Shown: positions 17,691 to 26,321 of the stretch, piece after piece
How positions within the stretch are numbered: the first letter of the stretch is position 1
Layout: each line of letters starts with the position of its first letter
Assembly (NCBI RefSeq): GCF_016595215.1
Contig: NZ_JAENHK010000001.1
Coordinates: 62,001-126,000 of the forward strand
DNA: 64,000 bases
Source of the DNA: Chryseobacterium paridis
GTDB lineage: Bacteria; Bacteroidota; Bacteroidia; Flavobacteriales; Weeksellaceae
Direction of reading: 5' to 3'
The notes under the pieces: model-generated
The model's database searches: none
What the model saw: the letters and a program-made list of their open reading frames with translations, nothing else
What the model was told of the DNA's origin: nothing
Translations under genes and position numbers: made by a program

Positions 17691-17698
17691 TATATTTG
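17691..17698 (+). promoter_or_regulatory. -7 promoter box of the kinase gene at 17704
   Basis: TATATTTG fits TAnnTTTG exactly and ends only five bases before the start codon. The transcript is therefore leaderless or nearly so. Confidence 0.6.
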
Positions 17699-17703
17699 TT
17701 CAG

Positions 17704-19008
17704 ATGATTTCTAAAAGTAAAAATCTTATTGCCCTTTTTACGATCTTGTTTCTTCTTCTTTTGGGGATTCAAACTTATTTTCTATACAAAACCTATCAGG
17801 TAAAAGAACGTGAAATCTATAAAGATATACAGATTGGTCTCACTAAATTTACTGATGAGCTTGAGGACAATGGGGGACTTAGAAAAATTTCAGATGACTC
17901 CTTACAAGATATTTTTATCATGCTTAATAACAAAGAACTTAGTAAGAAAAAATTCTTAGCCATCTTTGAAGACAACAGAAAAAAAACGGAGGACCACTTC
18001 AGCCAGTATGTGGATTATAAATTTAAAAAAGAAAAATATAAAGTTGCTGTCAAAATTGAATATTTATCAATCGTATTCCTTCCAACCAACACCGACCTTA
18101 TCGATAAACCTATCACCCTTTATGAAACTAAAAACAAGCTTGTAAAAGCTGGTGTCTCCAATACAGGAAGATGGAGGACTTCTTCAGAACGTAACCAAAA
18201 AGACAAAGAAAATGCCTTTCTAATCGGAAGTAAAACGAGCTTTGAGGTATTAAATATGAAAACAATTGTTTTCAAAGAACTCGCTTTACTTATTTTATGC
18301 TGCACTCTTTTACTTTCAGGTGTTTTGATGCTTTATATTTTTACCATCAGAAACCTGATTCGCCAACAGAAACAAGTAGAAATTCTTCATACAGTAGTAG
18401 ATAACATTTCTCACGAATTCAAAACCCCTATTGCTACATTGAAAATAGCATCTAAAGCTTTAAAAAAGAATTTAAATCCGGAAACACTACCACTTATAGA
18501 CAGGCAGATTAACAGGCTCGAAAATTTAATGTCTCAGCTTCACAAAGATGAAACAGGAGAAGGAGTCCCTACATTACAACCTGAAGACTGGAACTTTTTT
18601 ATAGAAGATTTAAATTTCACATATCCGGAAGCACAGTTTACCTTAAAAAATAACATTTCACAAGAACTCCCTTTCAGTAAAAGTATGATGGAGACCATCA
18701 TTAAAAACCTTTGTGAAAACTCTGTAAAATATGGTGCATCTGTTGTAAACATTAATATTGCGAATCCACCAAATGGTTTGGAAATTACGGTTTCGGACAA
18801 TGGCCAAGGTATGGAGAAAAAAGAATTAAAAAGCATCTTTGAAAAATTCTACAGAATACAGTCAAATAACATTCATAATACAAAAGGGCTCGGTTTAGGA
18901 TTGTATTTTATACAGCAGATCGTTAAAAAATACAATGGAAAGATAGAAGTGACCAGTAAGCTAAAGGAAGGAACAACTTTTAAAATACAAATGCCTTATG
19001 AAAACTAA
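17704..19008 (+). CDS. Sensor histidine kinase (HisKA type)
   Basis: A 434-residue inner-membrane kinase: a first membrane helix at residues 8-27, a periplasmic domain to about 190, a second helix (LLILCCTLLLSGVLMLYIF), the dimerisation H box DNISHEFKTPIATLK with H237, N box TIIKNLCENSVKYG, G1 VSDNGQGM, and G2 GLGLGLYF. The periplasmic domain has no motif I recognise. The stop overlaps the regulator gene by 11 bases. The promoter box lies so close that the first ATG must be the start or the message is leaderless. Confidence 0.93.
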   Translation: MISKSKNLIALFTILFLLLLGIQTYFLYKTYQVKEREIYKDIQIGLTKFTDELEDNGGLRKISDDSLQDIFIMLNNKELSKKKFLAIFEDNRKKTEDHFSQYVDYKFKKEKYKVAVKIEYLSIVFLPTNTDLIDKPITLYETKNKLVKAGVSNTGRWRTSSERNQKDKENAFLIGSKTSFEVLNMKTIVFKELALLILCCTLLLSGVLMLYIFTIRNLIRQQKQVEILHTVVDNISHEFKTPIATLKIASKALKKNLNPETLPLIDRQINRLENLMSQLHKDETGEGVPTLQPEDWNFFIEDLNFTYPEAQFTLKNNISQELPFSKSMMETIIKNLCENSVKYGASVVNINIANPPNGLEITVSDNGQGMEKKELKSIFEKFYRIQSNNIHNTKGLGLGLYFIQQIVKKYNGKIEVTSKLKEGTTFKIQMPYEN

Positions 19009-19684
19009 AATACTTTTAGTAGAAGATGACCCTGATTTCGGGATGATCCTTAAGCAGTATCTTGAGTTGGAAGAATTCGATGTAACCTGGTTTCAAAATC
19101 CGGAAGAGGCAGTATCTTTATTAAGCTCAGATTTCACTTTTCAAATTGGTATTCTTGACATTATGATGCCAAATATGGACGGATTCTCTTTGGCTAAAAT
19201 AATTTTAAAAGAAAAGCCCAGCTTTCCGCTCCTTTTCCTGACTGCCAAAAATCAAAAAATAGATCGTTTAACCGGTTTAAAGATTGGAGCTGATGATTAC
19301 ATTTCAAAACCTTGCGATCCTGAAGAACTGGTTCTAAGAATCAGAAATATTCTAAAAAGAAGTATTCCGGCAACCCTAGAAACACATATCAATATTGGTA
19401 GCTATACTCTAGATTCAGAAAAGCTTTTGTTATCACATCCCAACGGAAATGTCCGTCTGACTGTGCGTGAAAAAGATCTTTTACTTTATCTTTTAAAGCA
19501 TAACAACCAAACCATAAAACGAGATGATATTCTTGACAACCTTTGGGAAGCCAATGACTATTTTTCAGGAAGAAGCCTCGATGTGTTCATTAGCAGACTC
19601 AGAAAGTATTTCAGTGATGACTCGCAAATAAAAATCCAATCCTTGAGGGGAATTGGATTTGAAATTGATTTTCCTGTAAAATAA
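18998..19684 (+). CDS. Response regulator, OmpR family
   Basis: A 228-residue partner of the overlapping kinase. The receiver domain has VEDDPDFG, phospho-acceptor D54 (ILDIMMPNMDG) and K in YISKPCDPEEL. The C-terminal winged helix includes LTVREKDLLLYLLKHN and RSLDVFISRLRKYFSD. It is closely similar to the regulator at 25561-26244, notably the block GRSLDVFISRLRK, so both may recognise the same GTTAATG-type boxes. The end is convergent with the next gene with only four bases between. Confidence 0.94.
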   Translation: MKTKILLVEDDPDFGMILKQYLELEEFDVTWFQNPEEAVSLLSSDFTFQIGILDIMMPNMDGFSLAKIILKEKPSFPLLFLTAKNQKIDRLTGLKIGADDYISKPCDPEELVLRIRNILKRSIPATLETHINIGSYTLDSEKLLLSHPNGNVRLTVREKDLLLYLLKHNNQTIKRDDILDNLWEANDYFSGRSLDVFISRLRKYFSDDSQIKIQSLRGIGFEIDFPVK

Positions 19685-19688
19685 TGCC

Positions 19689-20516
19689 TTACAAAGACAG
19701 ATCGACAATAACCGGAAAGTGATCTGAAGGATATAGCAGGTTATTCCTTCTATCATTGATATGCCTGTGGGATCTTACTTTCATTCCCTTTACAAAAATA
19801 TAATCTATCCTGTCTTTAGGAACCTCATTCACATTAAATGCTGTGAAAGTTCCCACAGGACCATAATGTTTTGTTTCAGTATTGTAGAAACTATCTTTCA
19901 AATTTTGAGAAATAATCTTAATTGGCTCACTTGTATCCGTTAAATTAAAATCTCCACTTAAAGTCAATGGCAAATTTTTAGGATTTAATTCTTTTATTTT
20001 CTTTAAAAGGAGTTCAGCAGATTTAGTTCTTGCCACATTTCCGACATGATCAAAATGAAGATTCATGGCTAAAAATTCTTTTTTAGAACTTTTATCCTTA
20101 AGAATGGCATAAGTACACACTCTATTACAAGCAGCATCCCATCCTCGGGAAGGCTTATCCGGAGTTTCTGACAGCCAGAAAGTCCCGGATGTTACAATCT
20201 GTAATTTCTCTTTATCATAAAAGATAGCTGAAAACTCACCATCTTCCTTACCATCATCTCTTCCCACTCCTACGTAGTCATAATTTTTTAATCCGCTTTT
20301 AAGGTCTTTCATTTGTTCAGGAAGCGCTTCCTGAACTCCAAAATAATCAGGGTGATAGAATGTTAATAAATCCAGTACATCCTGTTTTCTTTCTGTCCAT
20401 GCATTTTCTTTGTCAGATTCTACCTGAAGTCTGATATTGAAACTCATGACCTTAAGATCTTGTGAAAACCCTAGTATAAAAAACATCAGGAGTACGATTG
20501 AAAGACGAAAATTCAT
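19689..20516 (-). CDS. Exported endonuclease/exonuclease/phosphatase-family protein
   Basis: A 275-residue protein with signal peptide (MNFRLSIVLLMFFILGFSQ). The fold signature is complete: VMSFNIR, a catalytic Glu in FGVQEALPEQ, NLHFDHVG, SGDFN, RIDYIFV and the terminal SDHFPV. Members of this superfamily cut DNA, phospholipid head groups or sugar phosphates using Mg2+. The export signal favours a secreted nuclease or phosphodiesterase, but the substrate cannot be read from the sequence. Confidence 0.88.
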   Translation of the reverse strand: MNFRLSIVLLMFFILGFSQDLKVMSFNIRLQVESDKENAWTERKQDVLDLLTFYHPDYFGVQEALPEQMKDLKSGLKNYDYVGVGRDDGKEDGEFSAIFYDKEKLQIVTSGTFWLSETPDKPSRGWDAACNRVCTYAILKDKSSKKEFLAMNLHFDHVGNVARTKSAELLLKKIKELNPKNLPLTLSGDFNLTDTSEPIKIISQNLKDSFYNTETKHYGPVGTFTAFNVNEVPKDRIDYIFVKGMKVRSHRHINDRRNNLLYPSDHFPVIVDLSL

Positions 20517-20545
20517 AATTATATATTTTAAATAATAAACAAAAG

Positions 20546-20574
20546 TAAAGCTTCTCTACCGGAGAGAAGCTTTA
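20546..20574 (-). terminator. Terminator of the M1 peptidase gene at 20605-22542
   Basis: TAAAGCTTCTCT and AGAGAAGCTTTA form a 12-bp stem with the five-base loop ACCGG, 31 bases after the stop codon on the minus strand. Confidence 0.8.
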
Positions 20575-20604
20575 AAATTGTGACTATATTGTTAAATATT
20601 GTAC

Positions 20605-22542
20605 TTACTTAGAAGTCCAGCTATTATTTTTCTGATCTATATCTGGAATCTGAGAATTTGGATCCAGTTTCACCTCTTTAATTTCTTTTATGGAATCTAT
20701 TTTAAAAGTAAATTCTTTATTACGCTTCCAAACTTCAATAGGAAGTTTTACAACTTGTTTCGTTCCATCTTTGAATTCCACCTGAACTGTTGTAGGTACA
20801 GGCAACTGTCCAATATTTTCCACTGTAATCTGCGCTCCCTTATTAAAATCACCACTTACATATTTTACATCTTTAACAGACTGGTCAATTTTCCATTTGT
20901 TGAAGAACCAACCTCTCCAGAACCAATTCAACTCTTCACCAGAAACATTTTCCATAGTGTGGAAAAAATCCCATGGTGTAGGATGCTTGAAAGCCCAACG
21001 AGCAATATAAGTTCTAAAGGCTTTATCAAATTTTTCAGGTCCGAGAATAGATTCTCTTAAAACGCCTAATCCTACTCCTGGTTTGAAATAAGCAAGGGCA
21101 GCAATACTACCTTCTTTCATATTATCCGGACCAACCATAACAGGTTCAAAATTATCATTCATCAGATAGCCACCTATCTGAGAAACATTTCGTTTATTAT
21201 AGTACTCTCCTTTATTAAATGCCTCTGTAGATAACTCGTTGATAAATGTATTAAACCCTTCATCCATCCAGGCAAATAATCTTTCATTAGATCCTACTAT
21301 CATTGGAAACCAGTTGTGTCCAAATTCGTGATCGGTAACTCCCCAAAGACTGCTTCCTTTAGAATTCATATGACAGAATACAATTCCCGGATATTCCATC
21401 CCTCCTTCATTACCAGCAACATTGGTCGCAGCCGGGTAGGTATACTCATACCATTTTTGTGAATAGTGTTCTATAGCAGCTTTGGTGTATTCGGTTGATC
21501 TTCCCCACGCTTTTTCCCCACCACTTTCAGCAGGGTAAGCAGAGATCGCTAAAGATTTTTTACCGCTTGGTAAATTAATTCTTGCAGCATCTAATATGAA
21601 TGCCGCTGAAGAAGCCCATGCAAAATCTCTTGTTTGATCTATTTTAAACTTCCAGGTTTTAGTTCCTGAGGATTGATTTTTACCAATTTCTGATTCCGGA
21701 CGGATCATTATTGTTTTATCACTGTTTCTTGCCTGTTCCCATCGGTTATTTTCTTCTTTACTGTATACCTCTTTATAATTAAGAAGCTCCCCGGAAGCCA
21801 CTACATAATGGTCTGCCGGTACCGTAATATTTGCTGTGATATTTCCATATTCCAGATAGAACTCTGAAGCCCCCACATAAGGCATTGTGTTCCATCCCAA
21901 AACATCATCATAGACACACATCCTTGGAAACCACTGAGCTATAGTAAAAACTTTACCATTTTTAGTTTGTTTAAATCCCATTCTATCTGAACCATATTCC
22001 GGAGATACAAAGGAATAATCAATGGTAATTTTTGCAACACCTCCTCTTGATTTAAGCTCCTTTGGTAAATCAATCTGCATTCTTGTGTCGGTAATCATGT
22101 ATTTTACATCTTTACCATCAAGTTTTACGGATTTAATTTTATATCCTCCATCAAATTTTTCACCATGAGCCCCATTTCGACTCCCTGACATTGGAACTAC
22201 AGCATTACCACGCGAATCTTTTTGAAATAAATTCTGATCAAGCTGCAGCCATAGGAAACTCAACTGATCAGGACTATTATTCGTATACTTAATTTCAGCA
22301 GTTCCTGTAATTTCATTTTTAGCATCATTCAGGCTGACATTTAGATTATAGTCTGCAGAATTCTGCCAATAAGCATGACCTGGTTGCCCGCTTGCGGAAC
22401 GTGTTTCAGTTCCTGTCTGCGGATAGAAAAAAGGTTTAAATGCTTCTACATAATCATATTTCGGAGCTTCCTGAGCAAAAGCAGATCCTGAAAACAGAAA
22501 AACTGCAATAGCGGAAACAAGGGTTGGGAGTTTACGATTCAT
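20605..22542 (-). CDS. Secreted M1-family metallopeptidase (second copy type)
   Basis: A 645-residue exported peptidase (signal [24 protein letters not shown]). The zinc site is HEFGH at about residue 404 with the Glu ligand in [12 protein letters not shown] 19 residues on. The substrate loop reads [12 protein letters not shown]. The overall build equals that of the M1 protein at 13228-15093, including the opening blocks [15 protein letters not shown] and YTNNSPDQL. The two are therefore paralogues, but they are 5.5 kb apart and clearly diverged. Expected to act in the periplasm or at the cell surface on peptides. Confidence 0.9.
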   Translation of the reverse strand: MNRKLPTLVSAIAVFLFSGSAFAQEAPKYDYVEAFKPFFYPQTGTETRSASGQPGHAYWQNSADYNLNVSLNDAKNEITGTAEIKYTNNSPDQLSFLWLQLDQNLFQKDSRGNAVVPMSGSRNGAHGEKFDGGYKIKSVKLDGKDVKYMITDTRMQIDLPKELKSRGGVAKITIDYSFVSPEYGSDRMGFKQTKNGKVFTIAQWFPRMCVYDDVLGWNTMPYVGASEFYLEYGNITANITVPADHYVVASGELLNYKEVYSKEENNRWEQARNSDKTIMIRPESEIGKNQSSGTKTWKFKIDQTRDFAWASSAAFILDAARINLPSGKKSLAISAYPAESGGEKAWGRSTEYTKAAIEHYSQKWYEYTYPAATNVAGNEGGMEYPGIVFCHMNSKGSSLWGVTDHEFGHNWFPMIVGSNERLFAWMDEGFNTFINELSTEAFNKGEYYNKRNVSQIGGYLMNDNFEPVMVGPDNMKEGSIAALAYFKPGVGLGVLRESILGPEKFDKAFRTYIARWAFKHPTPWDFFHTMENVSGEELNWFWRGWFFNKWKIDQSVKDVKYVSGDFNKGAQITVENIGQLPVPTTVQVEFKDGTKQVVKLPIEVWKRNKEFTFKIDSIKEIKEVKLDPNSQIPDIDQKNNSWTSK

Positions 22543-22574
22543 TTAATAAAATTTATGGTCTTGATAAATAAGTA

Positions 22575-22612
22575 AAAAAAATCCCGAACTTGTTACAGGT
22601 TCAGGATTTTTT
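22575..22612 (-). terminator. Terminator between the dienoyl-CoA reductase-like gene and the M1 gene
   Basis: AAAAATCC-C-GAAC pairs with GTTC-A-GGATTTTT around a nine-base loop, with A/T runs on both sides. It is placed after the SDR stop on the minus strand. Confidence 0.75.
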
Positions 22613-22624
22613 AACTTTTTATAA

Positions 22625-23506
22625 TTAATTTGATTTTTTGGATTTAATCATAGCCTCTAAAGCATCCCACATTTCCTGTGGAATATCTTCAAGCATATTA
22701 AATTCGCCAGCTCCCTGAAGCCACTCACCACCATCTATAGTTACTACCTCTCCATTCATGTAGGCAGAATAGTCCGAAACAAGATAAGCCGCTAAATTAG
22801 CTAACTCCTGATGTTCGCCAACTCTTCTTAGAGGAACTTTCTTTCTCATATCAAATTTTTCCTGTAAATCTCCTGGAAGTAATCTGTCCCAAGCTCCTTT
22901 TGTAGGAAAAGGTCCGGGAGCGATTGCATTAAAACGAATTCCATATTTCGCCCATTCTACCGCCAAAGATCTTGTCATAGCCAAAACTCCTGCCTTCGCA
23001 CACGCTGACGGAACAACATATGCTGAACCCGTCCATGAATACGTAGTTACAATATTCAAAACAGTCCCTGGTGTTTTTGAATCAATCCAATGTTTCCCTA
23101 TGGAAAGTGTACAGTTTTTTGTTCCCTTTAAAACAATATCTAAAATAGAATCAAAAGCTGAATGTGTTAATCTTTCTGTTGGAGAAATAAAATTACCTGC
23201 CGCATTGTTCAGCAAGATATCTATTCTTCCAAACTCCTTTAAAGTAGCTTCTTTCATAGCTTCTACTTCATCCCAGTTTCTTACGTCACAAGCTACACAA
23301 AGAACCTTGCCTCCTGTTTCATCTTCCAATTCTTTTGCAGTCCCTTGTAATTTCTCTAAATTTCTTGAAGTAATGACCACCTTCGCTCCTAGCTCAAGAA
23401 AATATTTTGTCATTGCTTTTCCAAGACCACTTCCACCTCCGGTAACAATAGCTACTTTATCCTTCAATGCGCCTTCACGAAGCATTGGCTGTGTATATAG
23501 ATTCAT
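22625..23506 (-). CDS. Short-chain dehydrogenase resembling 2,4-dienoyl-CoA reductase
   Basis: A 293-residue Rossmann enzyme. The NADP-binding motif is TGGGSGLG near residue 22 and the structural motif is NNAAGNF. The usual YxxxK is replaced by SACAK, followed by AGVLAMTRSLAVEW and NAIAPGPFPT. This pattern, with Lys kept and the Tyr position altered, is typical of mitochondrial/peroxisomal-type 2,4-dienoyl-CoA reductases that act in beta-oxidation of unsaturated fatty acids. The final call rests on these motifs. It could also be another CoA-linked SDR. It is a single gene between two terminator-like elements. Confidence 0.82.
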   Translation of the reverse strand: MNLYTQPMLREGALKDKVAIVTGGGSGLGKAMTKYFLELGAKVVITSRNLEKLQGTAKELEDETGGKVLCVACDVRNWDEVEAMKEATLKEFGRIDILLNNAAGNFISPTERLTHSAFDSILDIVLKGTKNCTLSIGKHWIDSKTPGTVLNIVTTYSWTGSAYVVPSACAKAGVLAMTRSLAVEWAKYGIRFNAIAPGPFPTKGAWDRLLPGDLQEKFDMRKKVPLRRVGEHQELANLAAYLVSDYSAYMNGEVVTIDGGEWLQGAGEFNMLEDIPQEMWDALEAMIKSKKSN

Positions 23507-23648
23507 ATCATTTAATTTTTCCTAAAAGTAATAAATATTGAACGGATGGCATTTAAAATCATACTATAAATAATGTTATAAATAATTATTCTTGTTCTTA
23601 TTTTAAAATGAAATAGCTGAAATCAGTTTGGTTTTACTATTTCTTCCG

Positions 23649-23693
23649 AATAAAATAAAAAACCTGATAAATACTTACCAGGCCGATTTTATT
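23649..23693 (-). terminator. Possible terminator after the DUF1573 gene
   Basis: An interrupted stem: AATAAAAT (23649-23656) with ATTTTATT (23686-23693), and CCTG with CAGG inside. It is weak, and I report it only because it lies directly after the stop. Confidence 0.35.
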
Positions 23694-23708
23694 CTTTTAA
23701 TATAATAA

Positions 23709-24119
23709 TTATGAAGCAACCACTCCTTTGAAAGAAAGTGTTTTAGGACTTTTACTATCGCTGGTTGTAACAACAACCGTTTTCATAAATGGCCCGGCTG
23801 CAGCTGCATTAAAACTAGCTTCTACAAATCCTTTTTTACCAGGAAGAATTGGTGTTTTAGTATAATCTGCTGTAGTACACCCACATGATGGTGCTACATT
23901 TTCTATCACAATGGGTTTGGATGACGTATTGGTAAATTCAAATCTGATCAACTTAGGTTTTCCCTGAGGAATATTTCCTACATCAATAGATTCTGATTTC
24001 CATTTAATAGCATCTGTAATCGTTTTTACTACTGTAGCTCCTTCAACAGGAAATACAGTCGCATAGAACGGTGAGAATGCCAAAACTGCCAGCAAAGCTG
24101 AAATTTTTAATTTTTTCAT
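23709..24119 (-). CDS. DUF1573 family exported protein
   Basis: A 136-residue protein with signal peptide (MKKLKISALLAVLAFSPFYA) and one Ig-like beta domain of the DUF1573 type: FEFTNTSSKPIVIENVAPSCGCTTADYTKTPILPG. The SCGCT motif with paired cysteines is the family hallmark. These are common envelope proteins in Bacteroidetes without a settled function. It is divergent from the kinase/regulator pair at 24292-26244 with regulator-like boxes between them, so it is a likely target of that system. Confidence 0.9.
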   Translation of the reverse strand: MKKLKISALLAVLAFSPFYATVFPVEGATVVKTITDAIKWKSESIDVGNIPQGKPKLIRFEFTNTSSKPIVIENVAPSCGCTTADYTKTPILPGKKGFVEASFNAAAAGPFMKTVVVTTSDSKSPKTLSFKGVVAS

Positions 24120-24177
24120 GAGTATAAATTTTAATAGTTAAAAAATCAAAGAAATCGATTATTATCTTTGGATTAAA

Positions 24178-24185
24178 CAAATGTA
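24178..24185 (-). promoter_or_regulatory. -7 promoter box of the DUF1573 gene
   Basis: Read on the minus strand this is TACATTTG, an exact TAnnTTTG box, 58 bases before the start codon. It lies 22 bp from the first GTTAAC box. Confidence 0.6.
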
Positions 24186-24207
24186 AGATGGATCACCAAT
24201 ACACATT

Positions 24208-24246
24208 GTTAACTGCTATCAAACAATTGTTAACAAGTTGTTAATG
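24208..24246 (+). promoter_or_regulatory. GTTAAC/GTTAATG repeats between DUF1573 and the second OmpR-type system
   Basis: GTTAAC at 24208 and 24229 and GTTAATG at 24240, spaced 21 and 11 bp. GTTAAC is its own reverse complement, so the boxes read the same towards both divergent genes. They end 26 bp before TAATATTG (24273-24280), the likely -7 box of the kinase gene. Same motif and geometry as 17638-17666. Confidence 0.6.
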
Positions 24247-24291
24247 ATAAAAGATTAATAAATATTTTTAGATAATATTGCTTCTCATAAA

Positions 24292-25557
24292 ATGGAAATA
24301 AAAAAACTAAATATCATTATAACTCTTGGGCTGGTAGCTATTATTGGGATTTTGATAGCCCAGCTTCTATGGACCCGACAAGCTTATAATCTGGAAGATA
24401 AAAAATTTAACCAAACAGTAAATATTGCTTTACTGGAGGTCGTACAAAAGCTGTCCGGAGGAAAAACTTCCTTTACTGAAAGCCCAATACAGAATATTTC
24501 CAACGACTATTATGTCGTTAATATTAATAATGAATTCCACCCCGCAGTTTTGGAACATTATCTTAGAACAGAATTCACGCGTTTTCAAATAAATACAGAT
24601 TACGTATACGCCTTATACAATTGCCATAGTGATAAAATGATCTATGGAAAATACATCTCAAAAAAACAGGAAAGTCCGGACAACAAAGCCATTAAATTCC
24701 CAAAACATAAAGATCTGGTTTATTATTTTTCCATTCGTTTTCCTGATAAAGCCTCTTATCTGATAAGTTCATTACGATTTTGGTATATCCTTACTTTTGC
24801 ACTTATTATCATCCTTCTGGTGTATGTGTATTCTATATACACTATCATTCAGCAAAAAAAATTCTCAGAATTACAGCGGGATTTCATCAATAATATGACA
24901 CATGAATTCAAAACTCCACTCTCCTCCATAGTTTTGGCTTCAGAAGCACTTAACAAACACGATATAATACAGGAAAATTCCAAACTTCAGACATATACTT
25001 CTATCATAACTACCCAAAGTTATAAACTCAATAATCACATTGAAAAAATACTGAATATTGCCAGAAATGATGCCTCGGGACTCTCATTAAAACCTCAAAG
25101 AATAGTTTTACTGCCGTTCATTCAGGAAATTACTGACACCATAAAGCAAAGGAATGATGACCTTTTTATTCAAATAGAAATTGACAGCAGTACATCAATC
25201 ATTGCCGATGAGTTTCACTTCACCAATATGATATACAACATTATCGATAACTCTATAAAGTATTGTGAAACAAAACCCAGTATCATTATTTCAGCTAATA
25301 AAGATTCAAAAGGGTTATATTTAAAATTTAAAGACAATGGAACAGGAATTCCAGCTAAAAATATTCCCCATATTTTTGATAAATTTTATAGGGTCAATAC
25401 AAAAAGAAATAGTGAAATTAATGGTTTTGGGTTGGGTTTATTTTATGTAAAAAAAATAGTACAGCAACATAATTGGAAAATCTCAGTAGTGAACAATACA
25501 GATAAGGGAATTACGATAACTTTATTTTTTCCTTTTTTTAAATTCAATAATGCATAA
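24292..25557 (+). CDS. Sensor histidine kinase (HisKA type)
   Basis: A 421-residue membrane kinase: helix 1 at residues 8-27 (a LGLVAIIGILIAQLL run), a periplasmic domain of about 130 residues, helix 2 (FWYILTFALIIILLVYVYSIYTI), H box NNMTHEFKTPLSS with H204, N box MIYNIIDNSIKYC, G1 FKDNGTGIP, G2 GFGLGLFYVKKI. It is a paralogue of the kinase at 17704-19008. The regulator gene begins three bases after the stop. A likely target is the divergent DUF1573 gene. Confidence 0.93.
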   Translation: MEIKKLNIIITLGLVAIIGILIAQLLWTRQAYNLEDKKFNQTVNIALLEVVQKLSGGKTSFTESPIQNISNDYYVVNINNEFHPAVLEHYLRTEFTRFQINTDYVYALYNCHSDKMIYGKYISKKQESPDNKAIKFPKHKDLVYYFSIRFPDKASYLISSLRFWYILTFALIIILLVYVYSIYTIIQQKKFSELQRDFINNMTHEFKTPLSSIVLASEALNKHDIIQENSKLQTYTSIITTQSYKLNNHIEKILNIARNDASGLSLKPQRIVLLPFIQEITDTIKQRNDDLFIQIEIDSSTSIIADEFHFTNMIYNIIDNSIKYCETKPSIIISANKDSKGLYLKFKDNGTGIPAKNIPHIFDKFYRVNTKRNSEINGFGLGLFYVKKIVQQHNWKISVVNNTDKGITITLFFPFFKFNNA

Positions 25558-25560
25558 ATA

Positions 25561-26244
25561 ATGGAAAAATCTAAAATTTTGTATGCTGAAGATGATAAGA
25601 CTATAGCTTTCCTAATCCAGGATAGTTTGGAACTCTATTATACAATTGATCATTATGCTGATGGAAAATCGGCACTTGAAGCATTCAACAGTCAGAGTTT
25701 CGACATCTGCCTTTTAGACATTATGATGCCAGAAATTAATGGCTTTGAACTAGCACAGTATATCCGCGACAAAAATGCTGAAATCCCCATTATTTTTATT
25801 TCAGCAAAAGCATTAAAAGAAGATAGAATTAAAGGATTGAAGATCGGAGCAGATGATTATTTGGTTAAACCATTCAGTATTGAAGAACTCATTCTAAAAA
25901 TTGAAGTTTTCTTAAGACGCACAAAGAAAATAGATACCATTCCTTCAAAATACAAAGTTGGAAAATATGACTTTTCTCCTAAAAACTATACTTTGCAAAA
26001 TAACGGAAACATAATTACTCTTACACAAAGAGAATCCGACTTGCTTCTCTATTTTATCAGTCACAAGAATACAGTTTTGAAGAGACAGGAAATACTCAAA
26101 GCAATTTGGGGAGATGATGACTATTTTATGGGGCGAAGTCTTGATGTATTTATTTCCAGATTAAGAAAAGTGCTTGCTGATGAACAAGATGTATGTATCG
26201 AAAATCTACACGGAATAGGTTTCCGGTTTTCTGATAAACAATAA
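25561..26244 (+). CDS. Response regulator, OmpR family
   Basis: A 227-residue regulator directly after its kinase. The receiver domain has AEDDKTIAF, phospho-acceptor D53 (LLDIMMPEING) and K in YLVKPFSIEEL. The winged helix contains LTQRESDLLLYFISHK and GRSLDVFISRLRKVLAD, nearly matching the regulator at 18998-19684. It probably binds the GTTAA repeats upstream of its own operon. Confidence 0.94.
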   Translation: MEKSKILYAEDDKTIAFLIQDSLELYYTIDHYADGKSALEAFNSQSFDICLLDIMMPEINGFELAQYIRDKNAEIPIIFISAKALKEDRIKGLKIGADDYLVKPFSIEELILKIEVFLRRTKKIDTIPSKYKVGKYDFSPKNYTLQNNGNIITLTQRESDLLLYFISHKNTVLKRQEILKAIWGDDDYFMGRSLDVFISRLRKVLADEQDVCIENLHGIGFRFSDKQ

Positions 26245-26321
26245 GTTCTAAATAATTTTAGATAACCTGAATCTATAAACAATTATTATTTAATTTTACT
26301 ATCCGAAAAATTACTTTATAC

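Noticed and set aside
20599..21060. A 153-codon open frame on the plus strand opposite the M1 peptidase
   Set aside because: It is wholly within the coding region of a convincing peptidase and its product is a low-complexity Phe/Arg/Ile-rich sequence without motifs.
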